From Yanshouia hominis (GTDB taxonomy: Bacteria > Bacillota > Clostridia > Oscillospirales > Ruminococcaceae), in the NCBI GenBank assembly GCA_014385025.1, contig JACRTB010000003.1:186001-250000 (forward strand): 64,000 bases of DNA, written 5' to 3'. The notes beneath the pieces were generated by a model. That model saw only the letters and a list, made by a program, of their open reading frames with translations, was not told the DNA's origin and searched no databases. Below are positions 33,389 to 42,024 of the stretch, piece after piece; within the stretch, counting starts at the first letter, position 1, and each line of letters opens with the position of its first letter. Position numbers and translations under genes: made by a program.

Positions 33389-33417
33389 TTGACTTTATCG
33401 ATTAAAAGCGATAAAAT
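33389..33417 (+). promoter_or_regulatory. Promoter of the T-box leader
   Basis: TTGACT (33389-33394), a 17-base spacer and TAAAAT (33412-33417). Confidence 0.82.
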
Positions 33418-33429
33418 ACATCACATAAT

Positions 33430-33717
33430 CCTAAATGCAATGACCGGGAAGAAGTAGGCCGCCCGTTCCTTCGCAGAGAGCTGCCGGTTGGTGTAAGGCA
33501 GCAGGGGGCAGGCGGTTCGAATACATTCCGCGAGCAGCGCACCGAAAGGCGGAAACCGAGTAGGCTGTGACGGGTGCACCCGTTATCGTGCAGAGGTATC
33601 GCGCGGAAATATTTTCCGAGCCGTACCCGATGAGGCTACCGTTGTGAGGCGGCAGCAAACTGAGGTGGTAACACGGATTTTTCCGTCCTCTGATGAAAAA
33701 TCAGGGGACGTTTTTTT
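33430..33717 (+). promoter_or_regulatory. T-box riboswitch, probable tyrosine (UAC) specifier
   Basis: The roughly 290-base leader has Stem I beginning near 33440 with the AGAAGTAG loop-E-like motif, the T-box sequence GAGGTGGTAACACGG at 33662-33676, and a terminator (CGTCCTCTGAT with ATCAGGGGACG, then seven T; 33684-33717). The T-box would pair with uncharged tRNA to form the antiterminator. In the 3' side of the putative specifier loop the sequence GAA-TAC-A suggests a UAC (Tyr) codon, but the exact codon was placed by eye. It controls the symporter that follows. Confidence 0.85.
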
Positions 33718-33801
33718 GTCCCCGAAAAGGAGTGATCCGAGGCCGAAGAGAGAGGCTCCCGCCGCGTATTTCTAATAAAATCATGTGAGGAGAATGAACC
33801 G

Positions 33802-35325
33802 ATGTTTCAAAAGCTTCTGATGATGGCGATTTTTTTTGCAGTCACTGTGGGAATCGGCATTTACTGCCGGCGTCATACTTACAATGTGGGTAATTTTGTG
33901 CTGGGCGGACGCAGCGTGGGCCCTTGGGTTACCGCCTTCGCTTACGGCACCTCCTATTTTTCGTCGGTTGTCTTTATCGGCTACTCCGGCCAGTTTGGCT
34001 GGAATTTCGGCGTTTCCGCCGCGTGGATCGGCATCGGCAACGCTTTTATCGGGAGTCTGATGGCCTGGCTGGTTCTCGGACGGCGCACCCGTGTGATGAC
34101 CAAATATTTTGAATCGGCGACGATGCCGGATTTCTTCGCCAAGCGTTTCTGCTGTCCGGTCCTCAAGGAGGTGGCGGCGGTCATTATTTTTGTCTTTCTG
34201 GTTCCTTATTCCGCATCGGTCTACAAGGGACTCTCGGGCCTGTTTTCAATGGCTTTCGGCATTTCCTTCGTCTGGTGCGTTATCGGAATCGCGGTGCTGA
34301 CCGCAGTTTATGTGGTGGTCGGCGGATACATGGCCGCCGCGCTCAATGATCTGGTGCAGGGAATCATTATGATTGCAGGCATCGGAATGGTAGTGGTCAG
34401 CATCCTGAATGGAAAGGGCGGTTTTCTCGCATCTCTGGAACAGCTTTCGCAGATCGAATCTCCGCTGGCTCCCAACCTCGACGGCGCGCTCGTTTCCTTC
34501 TTTGGGCCTGATCCGGTCGGCCTGCTCGGTGTGGTTCTGCTCACCAGCCTGGGAACCTGGGGCCTTCCGCAGATGATCCACAAATTCTACACCATCCGGG
34601 ACGAGCGCTCGATTCATACCGGAACCGTCATCTCCACCATTTTTGCCCTGATCATCGCCGGCGGGTCCTACTTCATGGGGGCCTTTGGGCGTCTGTACTA
34701 CACCCCCGCCGAGGGCGGAAAGGTCGTATTCGACGATATCGTCCCCACCATGCTTGCACACAGCCTGTCCGATCTGCTGATCGGGGTGGTGCTGATTCTG
34801 GTGCTTTCCGCCAGTATGTCGACCCTTTCCTCCCTGGTGATCACCTCGAGCTCCACCGTCACCCTCGATGTGCTGCGGCCTCTGTTTCCGCAGGTGTTCA
34901 CCACCGGCCGGCAGGTGAGGATTATCAAGGTGCTCTGCGCCGCTTTTGTCGCCCTCTCGGTCATCATTGCCCTCTCCCCCAACAGCCTGATCACCACCCT
35001 GATGAGTCTTTCGTGGGGGGCGCTGGCGGGCTCCTTCCTCGGGCCGTTTATCTATGGCCTTTACTGGAAGCGTACTACCACCCTTTCGGTTTGGGCAAGC
35101 TTCCTTTGGGGAATCGGGGTGACCGGCATCAATTTCTTTTTCCCATTTACCGCGCCCACAATGGCCGGTGCCATCGCAATCGTCGGTTCTCTGGCGGTGG
35201 TTCCTCTGGTCAGCCTGATTACGCCCCGCCTGCCGCAGGAACGGATTGACGACGCATTTGCCTGCTATGAGCAGAAGGTAACGGCCCGCAGCCGCTTTGT
35301 GCTTCCGGAAGGGGATGAGGACTGA
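33802..35325 (+). CDS. Sodium:solute symporter (SSS family), T-box controlled
   Basis: This 507-residue protein has about 13 membrane segments. SSS landmarks include FVLGGRSVGPWVTAFAYGTSYFSSVVFIG near the N-terminus, YVVVGGYMAAALNDLVQGIIMI (about residues 170-192) and LSASMSTLSSLVITSSS in the later half. It imports a solute with Na+. The upstream T-box means expression rises when a specific tRNA is uncharged, so the substrate is very likely an amino acid, possibly tyrosine. GAGGAGAATG precedes the ATG. Confidence 0.9.
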   Translation: MFQKLLMMAIFFAVTVGIGIYCRRHTYNVGNFVLGGRSVGPWVTAFAYGTSYFSSVVFIGYSGQFGWNFGVSAAWIGIGNAFIGSLMAWLVLGRRTRVMTKYFESATMPDFFAKRFCCPVLKEVAAVIIFVFLVPYSASVYKGLSGLFSMAFGISFVWCVIGIAVLTAVYVVVGGYMAAALNDLVQGIIMIAGIGMVVVSILNGKGGFLASLEQLSQIESPLAPNLDGALVSFFGPDPVGLLGVVLLTSLGTWGLPQMIHKFYTIRDERSIHTGTVISTIFALIIAGGSYFMGAFGRLYYTPAEGGKVVFDDIVPTMLAHSLSDLLIGVVLILVLSASMSTLSSLVITSSSTVTLDVLRPLFPQVFTTGRQVRIIKVLCAAFVALSVIIALSPNSLITTLMSLSWGALAGSFLGPFIYGLYWKRTTTLSVWASFLWGIGVTGINFFFPFTAPTMAGAIAIVGSLAVVPLVSLITPRLPQERIDDAFACYEQKVTARSRFVLPEGDED

Positions 35326-35348
35326 AGCGGGCCTCTACGGAACGTGGA

Positions 35349-35377
35349 TTGACCGTACCGGACTTTCCCGCTATACT
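35349..35377 (+). promoter_or_regulatory. Promoter of the XRE/SOR-like gene
   Basis: TTGACC (35349-35354), a 17-base spacer and TATACT (35372-35377), 25 bases before the ATG. Confidence 0.75.
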
Positions 35378-35402
35378 GAATCAATGAAGGAGGCCGGAAC
35401 GG

Positions 35403-35990
35403 ATGGATTGTATCAGAATCGGCGCGCTGCTGGCGTCGCTGCGCCGGGAAAAGGGGATGACCCAGCGGGCGGTTGCTTCGCTGTTGGGGGTGAGCGACAA
35501 AGCGGTTTCCAAATGGGAATGCGGCATGGGCTGCCCCGATCTTTCGCTGCTGCCCGACCTCTCTCGGATTTTTGGGGTGAATATCGGGGATATCCTCTCC
35601 GGTGAGCTTCCAAGCAATGAGAAGGTGGGAGGAAACATGAAGAAGATTGAATTTTACCGCTGTGCGGGCTGTGGAAATTTGATCACGGCAACCGGCGGAG
35701 CGGAGATTTCCTGCTGCGGCCGCCGCTTGGAGCGGATGATGCCCGCCACGCCGCGGGAGGAGCATCTGATTTCGGCGGAAATGGTGGAGGACGAATGGTT
35801 TGTCACTGTCCGCCATCCAATGACCAAGCAGCATTATATTACGGCTTTGGCACTGGTAACGGCAGACCGTCTGCTGCTTACCAAGCTCTATCCCGAGCAG
35901 GAGGCGCAGGCCCGGTTCAAGCGGTGCGGCAAGGGAACGATTTATGCCCTTTGCAGCGAGCATGGGCTTTTTGCCCTGCCGGTTCGGTGA
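35403..35990 (+). CDS. XRE regulator fused to a desulfoferrodoxin-like domain
   Basis: The product has 195 residues. An N-terminal Cro/CI-type HTH (about 5-60: LRREKGMTQRAVASLLGVSDKAVSKWECG) is followed by a rubredoxin-type knuckle (YRCAGCGNL ... CCGRRLE, 82-103) and a superoxide-reductase-like domain (VRHPMTKQHYITAL and YALCSEHGLF). The HPM..HYI and C..HG motifs correspond to part of the iron-binding site of superoxide reductase. It may be an iron- or redox-sensing transcription factor. AATGAAGGAGG precedes the ATG. Fusions of this type occur in gut Firmicutes; targets are unknown. Confidence 0.82.
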   Translation: MDCIRIGALLASLRREKGMTQRAVASLLGVSDKAVSKWECGMGCPDLSLLPDLSRIFGVNIGDILSGELPSNEKVGGNMKKIEFYRCAGCGNLITATGGAEISCCGRRLERMMPATPREEHLISAEMVEDEWFVTVRHPMTKQHYITALALVTADRLLLTKLYPEQEAQARFKRCGKGTIYALCSEHGLFALPVR

Positions 35991-36042
35991 ACAGGGCGCG
36001 CTGTTTGAAGCGGCGGCCTGCCGAAATTTTTTTGCGGTCAGA

Positions 36043-36084
36043 AACAGCTGTGCCTCCCCCGTTTGGTGGGAGGCACAGCTGTTT
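36043..36084 (+). terminator. Terminator of the XRE/SOR-like gene
   Basis: AACAGCTGTGCCTCCC and GGGAGGCACAGCTGTT form a near-perfect 16-bp stem, 52 bases after the stop. Confidence 0.82.
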
Positions 36085-36265
36085 ATCCGATGGATTTTCA
36101 TCGTAAAGCGAAACGAAGACGGCCCTCAAGAGTGCCCGTCCCTATTTCCGGCACCCCAAGCCGATCGACCGCATGGAGCAGCATATCCGGCCCAGGACCG
36201 GTTCCATCGCATTCGCAGATGGTTGAACCATCAGCTTTTGATCGCCGTTCCAGATGAAAAATATA

Positions 36266-36317
36266 TTGACCGATCGGTCTGTTTGTGGTACACTGTGATT
36301 TACAGACCGAATGGTCT
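36266..36317 (+). promoter_or_regulatory. Promoter and two TetR-type operators
   Basis: TTGACC (36266-36271) and TACACT (36289-36294) are 17 bases apart. GACCGATCGGTC (36268-36279), a perfect 12-base palindrome, overlaps the -35 box, and GACCGAATGGTC (36305-36316) lies just after the start site. Both sites share GACCGA..GGTC, so they are the probable operators of the TetR gene that follows. Confidence 0.85.
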
Positions 36318-36338
36318 ATTATTTTTTGGGGTGATTTT

Positions 36339-36956
36339 ATGAAGAGGGAAGAAAAAAATATGCTGTCCCGACAGCGTATTCTGGAGGCCGTCCTGCGGGA
36401 ATTTTCGCAAAAGGGCTATGAGGGGGCTTCGTTGAATACGGTATGCGCAGAGAACGGAATTTCAAAGGGAATCGTTTATCACTATTTTAAAGACAAGGAT
36501 GAGCTGTATCTTTTCTGTGCGGCGGATTGTTTTGAGAAGCTTACCGCCTATCTGAAGGGAACAGCGGAAGCTGCCGGCCATCCGGAGGAACGCCTGCGGG
36601 GCTACTTTGATGCGAGACTGCGTTTCTTTGCGGAAGCACCGGCTTATCTGGGAATTTTTTTGGATGTTGTTCTGTATCCTCCCGCGCATTTGGCGGAAAA
36701 GCTTTCAGAGATTCGCAGACCGTTTGACCAGCAGAATATTGCCATTCTGACCGCGCTTCTGAAAAGCGCGCCGCTGCGGGAGGGCGTTACGGTATCCGCG
36801 GTGGTTGAGGATTTTAGGATGTATATGGATTATTTCAACGCGCGCTTTTGGACAGTGCTGTCCGAAGCCAATACCCCTCGGCAGGCGCTGAGGGAACATG
36901 AGGAAAGGTGTCACCGGCAGCTGGGCATCCTGCTGTACGGCGTATGGGAAAAGTAA
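36339..36956 (+). CDS. TetR-family regulator
   Basis: The 205-residue product starts with a TetR HTH (about 10-55: RQRILEAVLREFSQKGYEGASL, then ENGISKGIVYHYFKDKDELY), followed by an all-helical ligand domain. ATG 36339 is the first after TTTGGGGTG; an upstream in-frame ATG at 36285 lies within the promoter. It probably represses its own promoter and the MATE gene, which begins one base after its stop. Confidence 0.93.
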   Translation: MKREEKNMLSRQRILEAVLREFSQKGYEGASLNTVCAENGISKGIVYHYFKDKDELYLFCAADCFEKLTAYLKGTAEAAGHPEERLRGYFDARLRFFAEAPAYLGIFLDVVLYPPAHLAEKLSEIRRPFDQQNIAILTALLKSAPLREGVTVSAVVEDFRMYMDYFNARFWTVLSEANTPRQALREHEERCHRQLGILLYGVWEK

Positions 36957-36957
36957 G

Positions 36958-38352
36958 ATGGGCAGCGGTCATGCAATCACACAGGAATCTCTGTTGTCAA
37001 ATGAAAAGCCATCAAAGGCCATTGTCAGCCTGGCGGTGCCCGCCACCCTAGCGCTGCTGGCCAAAGCGGTTTATAACATTGTGGATACGGCGTACATCGG
37101 GATGCTGAACAGCGATGCGGCGCTGGCGGCGGTAGGGGTGACTCTCCCGCTTCTCCTGATTATGGTATCGATAGAAAACATCTTTGCCGCGGGCGCGGCG
37201 GTGCTGGCCGGCCGCCAGCTTGGCGCGGGGGACAGGAAGGGCGCAAGCCATACTGTCACCACCATCGTGGGACTTTCTATAGTGATCGGCATTGTGCTGT
37301 GTGTGCTCGGAATCATCTTCATAGAGCCTCTCCTTCGGATGTTCGGCGCATCGGAGATGGTGATGCAGCAGGCGAAGGATTATGCCTTTTGGATGTTTGT
37401 TGCCGCTGTCTTTAATCTTCCGGCCCAGAGCATGAACTGCGCGGCCAGAGCGGAGTCATCGGTTAGAATCTCCACCATTGCAGTGGTTACGGGCGCGGTG
37501 CTCAATATCATTCTTGATCCTGTGTTTATGTTTTCGTGGGGCTTTGGTATGGGCGTGGAGGGGGCATCCCTGGCAACGACAATATCACAGTGTGTGACCT
37601 TCACCATTCTCGCTTGGTTCTATCTTTCCGGCCGTTCCATCATCAAGGTCAGTCCGCGGGCCTTCAAACCTTCCGGAAGGTTGATATGGGGGATCGTATC
37701 CATCGGCATTCCTACGGCCGTGATCCAGATCTGCCTCGCCGCGGCAACTTCTCTGACAAACATTGCCGCCAAGCCCCTGCCGGACTCCGATCTTATCATT
37801 GCCGCCTATGGTGTGGTACAGCGCCTGATTCTCATCGGATGCTATGTCGTGATGGGATTTATGCAGGGGTATCAGCCGGTCGCGTCCTATGCCTACGGTG
37901 CAAGAAATCAGGAGCGCTTCCACGATTCAGCCAAATTTGCAATACGGGGCGCGCTGCTGCTGACGGTCATCGTCGCGGTGATCTATATAGGATTGGCCAA
38001 ACCGTTGATTCTGCTCTTTAACCACAATCCCGCTGTGGTGAATTATGGACGCTGGCTTTTGATCTCTCAGGTGGCGCTGTATCCGGCTTTCGGCCTGTGC
38101 TACATGATGACGATTACATTTCAGACGGTGGGCGCCTCCAAAATGGGCCTGTTCTTGTCGCTGATCCGCCAAGGGCTGTTTTACATTCCGTTTATTTTGA
38201 TTCTTCCCAGAATGCTGGGTGTAACGGGTCTTCATTTTGCCCAGCCCGCTGCGGATCTCCTCACCGTTCTTGTATGTTCTTTTCTGATCCGTCCCATGAA
38301 GCAGATCGCGTCCCAGAATATGGGCCTGCAATCATCGGGAAATCTGTTATAA
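36958..38352 (+). CDS. MATE-family efflux transporter
   Basis: The 464-residue product has 12 membrane segments in two MATE halves. Signatures are SLAVPATLALLAKAVYNIVDTAYIG, GAAVLAGRQLGAGD, NLPAQSMNCAARAE and FMQGYQPVASYAYGARN. It exports drugs or cationic metabolites using a Na+ or H+ gradient. ATG 36958 follows the TetR stop by one base, so the two are one operon with operator control; the inducer is unknown. Confidence 0.92.
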   Translation: MGSGHAITQESLLSNEKPSKAIVSLAVPATLALLAKAVYNIVDTAYIGMLNSDAALAAVGVTLPLLLIMVSIENIFAAGAAVLAGRQLGAGDRKGASHTVTTIVGLSIVIGIVLCVLGIIFIEPLLRMFGASEMVMQQAKDYAFWMFVAAVFNLPAQSMNCAARAESSVRISTIAVVTGAVLNIILDPVFMFSWGFGMGVEGASLATTISQCVTFTILAWFYLSGRSIIKVSPRAFKPSGRLIWGIVSIGIPTAVIQICLAAATSLTNIAAKPLPDSDLIIAAYGVVQRLILIGCYVVMGFMQGYQPVASYAYGARNQERFHDSAKFAIRGALLLTVIVAVIYIGLAKPLILLFNHNPAVVNYGRWLLISQVALYPAFGLCYMMTITFQTVGASKMGLFLSLIRQGLFYIPFILILPRMLGVTGLHFAQPAADLLTVLVCSFLIRPMKQIASQNMGLQSSGNLL

Positions 38353-38532
38353 ATTCTTTTGTGGTCGGCTGGCTGTTCGGCAACGAATGAAACCAAAGCG
38401 GGTACGGCTGCCGACTGCGCAGCAATGGCCGAAACCGGATGGCGTTCCCCGCTTTTCTCCGACGCGGTGCCGTCCTTGGCTCGGGCACGCTGAGTGCCGG
38501 ACAGGCGACGGAGAGAGGAAAACATAAGGAAA

Positions 38533-38554
38533 CGGGCGGCCCGTAGGCCGCCCG
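38533..38554. other. Perfect GC-rich hairpin
   Basis: CGGGCGGCC and GGCCGCCCG pair around CGTA. There is no T run on the plus strand. On the minus strand it lies about 100 bases beyond the LCP gene and is followed by GTTTCC, so it is at best a weak terminator. Confidence 0.5.
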
Positions 38555-38580
38555 CAGAAGTGTATGGAAAACATTCAGAG

Positions 38581-38653
38581 CTTCTTGAAAGGCAGGCTGG
38601 TAAGCTGCTCTTCTGGGGCTGATGCAGACCATGTCTCAACCGGTCAATTTGAC
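38581..38653 (+). repeat. Structured dispersed element, degraded copy C
   Basis: CTTCTTGAAAGGCAGGCTGGTAA and CTCTTCTGGGGCTGATGCAGACCA follow the order of copy A (CTTGAGAGGCGAGCCGGTA, CCCTTCTAGGGCTGGTGCATACCA). The terminal hairpin is lost (ATGTCTCAACCGGTCAATTTGAC). It abuts the stop codon of the minus-strand LCP gene. Confidence 0.5.
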
Positions 38654-39874
38654 TTAATCGCTGTTTGCGTTGGCACGGCGCTCGAGTTCCCGCTGGTATG
38701 CTTCTTCCTCAGATGCTTCCTCGCTTGTCTCTTCTTCATCCACAACGGGCGTTTCTCCGCTATCAATGATCTGGGGGTGGGCCAGAGACCATTCGTAGTA
38801 AGCCTGCTTCTGGTTTTGCCAGACCCGACTCTGTACTTCGTCCGACGCCGTATAGGTCTCGGGATCAAAGTCCCCGGCAAAAAATTCGATGAGAATTCGG
38901 TGGGCTTCTTCGGGATCGGGCATCAGCATGGTGCGCCCGTCATCGGTCGGCTTGACCCCGTACATCCCCTCGATCGGCATGGTCATCTGCCCAAGCCGTA
39001 CTCCCAGAAAGCCGGGGGCACGGTAGAGCAGCGCCATCGCTTCGTTGCGGGTGAAGTTGGTCTGCACCAGCGGCAGAGCGGTGTCAAGCAGGTCGTCAAG
39101 CTGTCCAAGATGAAGGGACTTCGTTTGGTCGATGGCTGCCTGAAGGACGTTTCGCTGGCGCTGCACCCGTTCAAAATCGCTGTCGATAAAACGCTGCCGG
39201 GCGTAGGCGATGGCATCGAAACCGTCGAGGTGGTTAAGTCCCGGGGTAACCCGGCTGCGGGTCGTCGCATTGCTGCGGATTTCGCCGTTGAGAGCCGATG
39301 CCTCGATCTCGGTAAGTTCGATGTCAACTCCGCCGATTGCATCGATCAGCTCGGCTGCCGAACCGACATTTACCCGCACATACCGCTTTACTTCCACGTC
39401 AAGCAGATCGCTGACCGCCCGCAGCATTGCCTCCGCCCCGCCGTAGGCAAAGGCGTGGGTCAGCCAGTCCTCGCCTCCCGGCGCGCCCTCAACCGGCACG
39501 CCGATCGAGCGTTCCAGGCTGACAAGCTGGGCTCTGTGCTCGGTAAAGTCAAGATGCAGCAGCATACAGGCATCCGCGCGGGAATAGTCCTGCAGGGAGG
39601 AATCAAAATCTCCCAGCCCTCCGCCTTCGCTGCGCTCATCGGTGCCCAGCAGCAGGACGTTGAGTTCCTCCAGGGTGGAGAATCCGGTTCCAAAGTCGGT
39701 ATCGGTCGTGGAATTATCGGCAAAACCGATTCGGTTCAGCTTGGCGTTCAGATAAGCGAGGCAGACTGCCGATAATCCGATCAGAAGAATGAGGATAAGA
39801 AGCAAAATCCTGACGGACAGCCGCAGCTGTCCGAATTTTTTTGTGAAGTTCAAAGGAAAATCGCACCTTCCCAT
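38654..39874 (-). CDS. LytR-CpsA-Psr (LCP) family protein
   Basis: The product is 406 residues from ATG 39874, chosen because AAAGGA sits six bases upstream; an in-frame ATG at 39901 lacks a site. One membrane segment (about 18-40, RILLLILILLIGLSAV) precedes the outer LCP domain: LLLGTDERS, SRADACMLLHLD, VSLERSIGVPV, GGVDIELTE and DAIAYARQRFIDSDFERVQRQ. The conserved Arg and Asp residues bind polyprenyl-phosphate. LCP enzymes attach wall polymers to peptidoglycan. A Glu-rich C-terminal tail (EEETSEEASEEEAYQ) is additional. Confidence 0.92.
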   Translation of the reverse strand: MGRCDFPLNFTKKFGQLRLSVRILLLILILLIGLSAVCLAYLNAKLNRIGFADNSTTDTDFGTGFSTLEELNVLLLGTDERSEGGGLGDFDSSLQDYSRADACMLLHLDFTEHRAQLVSLERSIGVPVEGAPGGEDWLTHAFAYGGAEAMLRAVSDLLDVEVKRYVRVNVGSAAELIDAIGGVDIELTEIEASALNGEIRSNATTRSRVTPGLNHLDGFDAIAYARQRFIDSDFERVQRQRNVLQAAIDQTKSLHLGQLDDLLDTALPLVQTNFTRNEAMALLYRAPGFLGVRLGQMTMPIEGMYGVKPTDDGRTMLMPDPEEAHRILIEFFAGDFDPETYTASDEVQSRVWQNQKQAYYEWSLAHPQIIDSGETPVVDEEETSEEASEEEAYQRELERRANANSD

Positions 39875-40044
39875 TTTGTATCCTTTGTATGATACACGCA
39901 TCGCGGGACGAAAACAAGAGAATTTTTTTCAAAATTTGTGAACATTTCCGAAAAGGGCGGGTGCCCGGCATGGGGATACCCCGTCAGACATCCTCATAAA
40001 TTAGGCGGAGCACCGCTGTCCCGGCTGTGCCCCGCCGCTTGATG

Positions 40045-40197
40045 GCTGCACGGATACCACCAGAGATCGGCAATGCTCCGCCGCCCGCTTCGGCTACACG
40101 GATACCACCAGAGATCGGTAATGTTCCGCCGCCCGCTTCGGCTGCACGGATATTATCTGAGATTGGAAATGCCCCACCGCCCGTTTGTGGCTGCAGG
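40045..40197. repeat. 48-bp tandem repeat, three copies
   Basis: Units start at 40045, 40093 and 40141; the first two differ at four positions and the third is more diverged. Each contains CGGATACCACCAGAGATCGG-like sequence and a CCGCCGCCCGC end. The unit is a multiple of three, but no start codon with a binding site and no consistent codon pattern supports translation. The surrounding 39.9-40.4 kb gap has no gene. Confidence 0.85.
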
Positions 40198-40441
40198 GAT
40201 AATCACTTGCGGCCGACCGCTTCACACGGGCCCCCTTGGACTTGTTACCTGTCGGGCCGATAGGTTGGCGGAGCATTTTTCATCACGCCCTGCTGCCATT
40301 GAAATGACTGCGGAGTGTCCCGCCTTTCTGTAAGACCTTTCACCGCTGCGGATTTGGCAGTTTCCCGCCGCGCCGCCCGGATATTTTCCGGTCAAATGAA
40401 AGCTTCTTGAAGCTTCCGGCGCATCCGGTGGCGTTTCCCGA

Positions 40442-40477
40442 CAAAAAGCCGTCCTGCCCGTATGCGGACAGGACGGC
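40442..40477 (-). terminator. Terminator of the liv operon
   Basis: GCCGTCCTG and CAGGACGGC form a perfect 9-bp stem; the minus strand continues with TTTTTG, ten bases after the livF stop. Confidence 0.9.
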
Positions 40478-40487
40478 GTGACAGCAT

Positions 40488-41189
40488 TCAGCCGCCGAGA
40501 TATGCCTTGCGGATTGCATCGCTTTCGGCAAGCTCTTTTCCGGTGCCGGAAAGGGCAATTCGGCCCGTTTCAAGCACGTAGGCGCGGTCGGCCACCGAAA
40601 GGGCCATCTGAGCGTTCTGCTCGACCAGCAGGATGGTTGTCCCGGCTTTGTGCAGCGCCCGGATAATTTCGAAAATCTGTTCAACCAGAATCGGGGCCAG
40701 ACCCATCGAAGGCTCGTCCAGCATCAGAAGCTTGGGGTGGCTCATGAGTGCCCGTCCCATGGCAAGCATCTGCTGCTCACCGCCGGAGAGGGTTCCCGCC
40801 ACCTGGCGGCGCCGTTCCTGAAGGCGGGGGAACAGCTCGAAAACGTGGGCGAGATCGGCCGGGACTCCGGCGGGGGACTGTGTGAAAGCCCCCATCTCAA
40901 GATTTTCCTCGACGGTCATCTGCAGGAAGATCCGTCGGCCCTCCGGCACATGGGCAAGGCCGCGCTGCACCAGCCTGTGGGCCGGGACGCCGCCGATGTT
41001 TTCCCCCAGAAAGGTGACCGACCCGGTGCGGCTGCGCAGCAGCCCCGAAACGGTTTGGAGGATGGTGCTCTTGCCCGCGCCGTTCGCACCGATCAGGGTG
41101 ACGATTTCTCCCTGATGAACCTCAAAGGAAACTCCCTTAATCGCGTGAATCGCGCCGTAATAGACATTGATGTCGTTGACCTGCAGCAT
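40488..41189 (-). CDS. livF: Branched-chain amino acid ABC transporter ATPase LivF
   Basis: The 233-residue ATPase shows Walker A GANGAGKST, the signature LSGGEQQMLAMGRAL and Walker B LLMLDEPSMGLAP, with the short LivF-type form starting MLQVNDINVYYGAIHAIKG. ATG 41189 follows GGAGGGG; the frame extends 22 codons upstream without support. It is the last gene of livJHMGF and powers uptake of Leu/Ile/Val or related amino acids together with LivG. Confidence 0.95.
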   Translation of the reverse strand: MLQVNDINVYYGAIHAIKGVSFEVHQGEIVTLIGANGAGKSTILQTVSGLLRSRTGSVTFLGENIGGVPAHRLVQRGLAHVPEGRRIFLQMTVEENLEMGAFTQSPAGVPADLAHVFELFPRLQERRRQVAGTLSGGEQQMLAMGRALMSHPKLLMLDEPSMGLAPILVEQIFEIIRALHKAGTTILLVEQNAQMALSVADRAYVLETGRIALSGTGKELAESDAIRKAYLGG

Positions 41190-41193
41190 CCGC

Positions 41194-42024
41194 TCACCCC
41201 TCCTTTTTCTTGCCCAAATAGGCCTCGATGACCACCGGATTGCGCTTAATCTCATCGGCGGTTCCCTTGGCGATGATCCGGCCGTAGTTCAGCACACAGA
41301 TGCCCTCGCAGATTCCCATGACGAGGTTCATATCATGTTCAATGAGCATGATGGCGATCTGGAAGGTGTCGCGGATCTTCGTGATATTTTCCATCAGCTC
41401 GGCCGTTTCAGAGGGGTTCATTCCCGCGGCGGGCTCGTCGAGCAGCAGCAGGGAAGGATTGGTGGCCAGCGCCCGCACAATTTCAAGGCGGCGCTGCGCA
41501 CCGTACGGGAGGCTGCCCGCACGATGCCCCGCCAGATCCTCCATATTAAAGATTGAGAGAAGCTCAAGCGCCCGTTCGTGGGCGATTTTTTCCTGATTCC
41601 AGTAGGAAGGCAGGCGGAGAAGTCCGCTCACTGTACGGTATTTCACCTGATTGTGCAGGCCGATTTTAACGTTTTCCTCAACGGTCAGGGAGGAGAAGAG
41701 CCGGATGTTCTGAAAGGTGCGCGCGATGCCCGCCTGATTGACCTGCACCGTGCTCATTCCGGAGGTTTCCTTGCCGTCGAGCAGGATGGTGCCCCGCGTC
41801 GGCTGATAGACCTTGGTGAGCAGATTGAAAACGGTGGTCTTGCCCGCGCCGTTCGGACCGATCAGGCCGGCAATTTCGGTGCGGCCGATGGTGAGATTGA
41901 ATTCGTCAACAGCGGTCAGGCCGCCGAAGTCAATGCCGAGATGACGGGTCTCCAGCACGGGGATCTTGTCGAGATCGCGTTCGGGAATGATGCTGTTGGT
42001 TGGCAGCGGCACCATCTTACTCAT
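41194..42024 (-). CDS. livG: Branched-chain amino acid ABC transporter ATPase LivG
   Basis: This 276-residue ATPase has Walker A GPNGAGKTT, a LivG-typical NIRLFSSLTVEENV stretch, the signature LPYGAQRRLEIVRAL and Walker B LLLLDEPAAGMNP. ATG 42024 follows AAGGAGG and overlaps livM by eight bases. The roughly 25 extra residues before the ABC core (PTNSIIPERDLDKIPV) are unusual but not disruptive. Confidence 0.95.
   Translation of the reverse strand: MSKMVPLPTNSIIPERDLDKIPVLETRHLGIDFGGLTAVDEFNLTIGRTEIAGLIGPNGAGKTTVFNLLTKVYQPTRGTILLDGKETSGMSTVQVNQAGIARTFQNIRLFSSLTVEENVKIGLHNQVKYRTVSGLLRLPSYWNQEKIAHERALELLSIFNMEDLAGHRAGSLPYGAQRRLEIVRALATNPSLLLLDEPAAGMNPSETAELMENITKIRDTFQIAIMLIEHDMNLVMGICEGICVLNYGRIIAKGTADEIKRNPVVIEAYLGKKKEG

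Noticed and set aside
36145-36247. A fourth copy of the dispersed structured element
   Set aside because: It ends with a GATGGTT/AACCATC hairpin and CTTTTGAT like the others, but the upstream blocks do not align convincingly.
40027-40263. A 78-codon frame with 16-residue repeats
   Set aside because: No binding site, and other frames through the same repeat are equally open; a DNA-level tandem repeat explains it.
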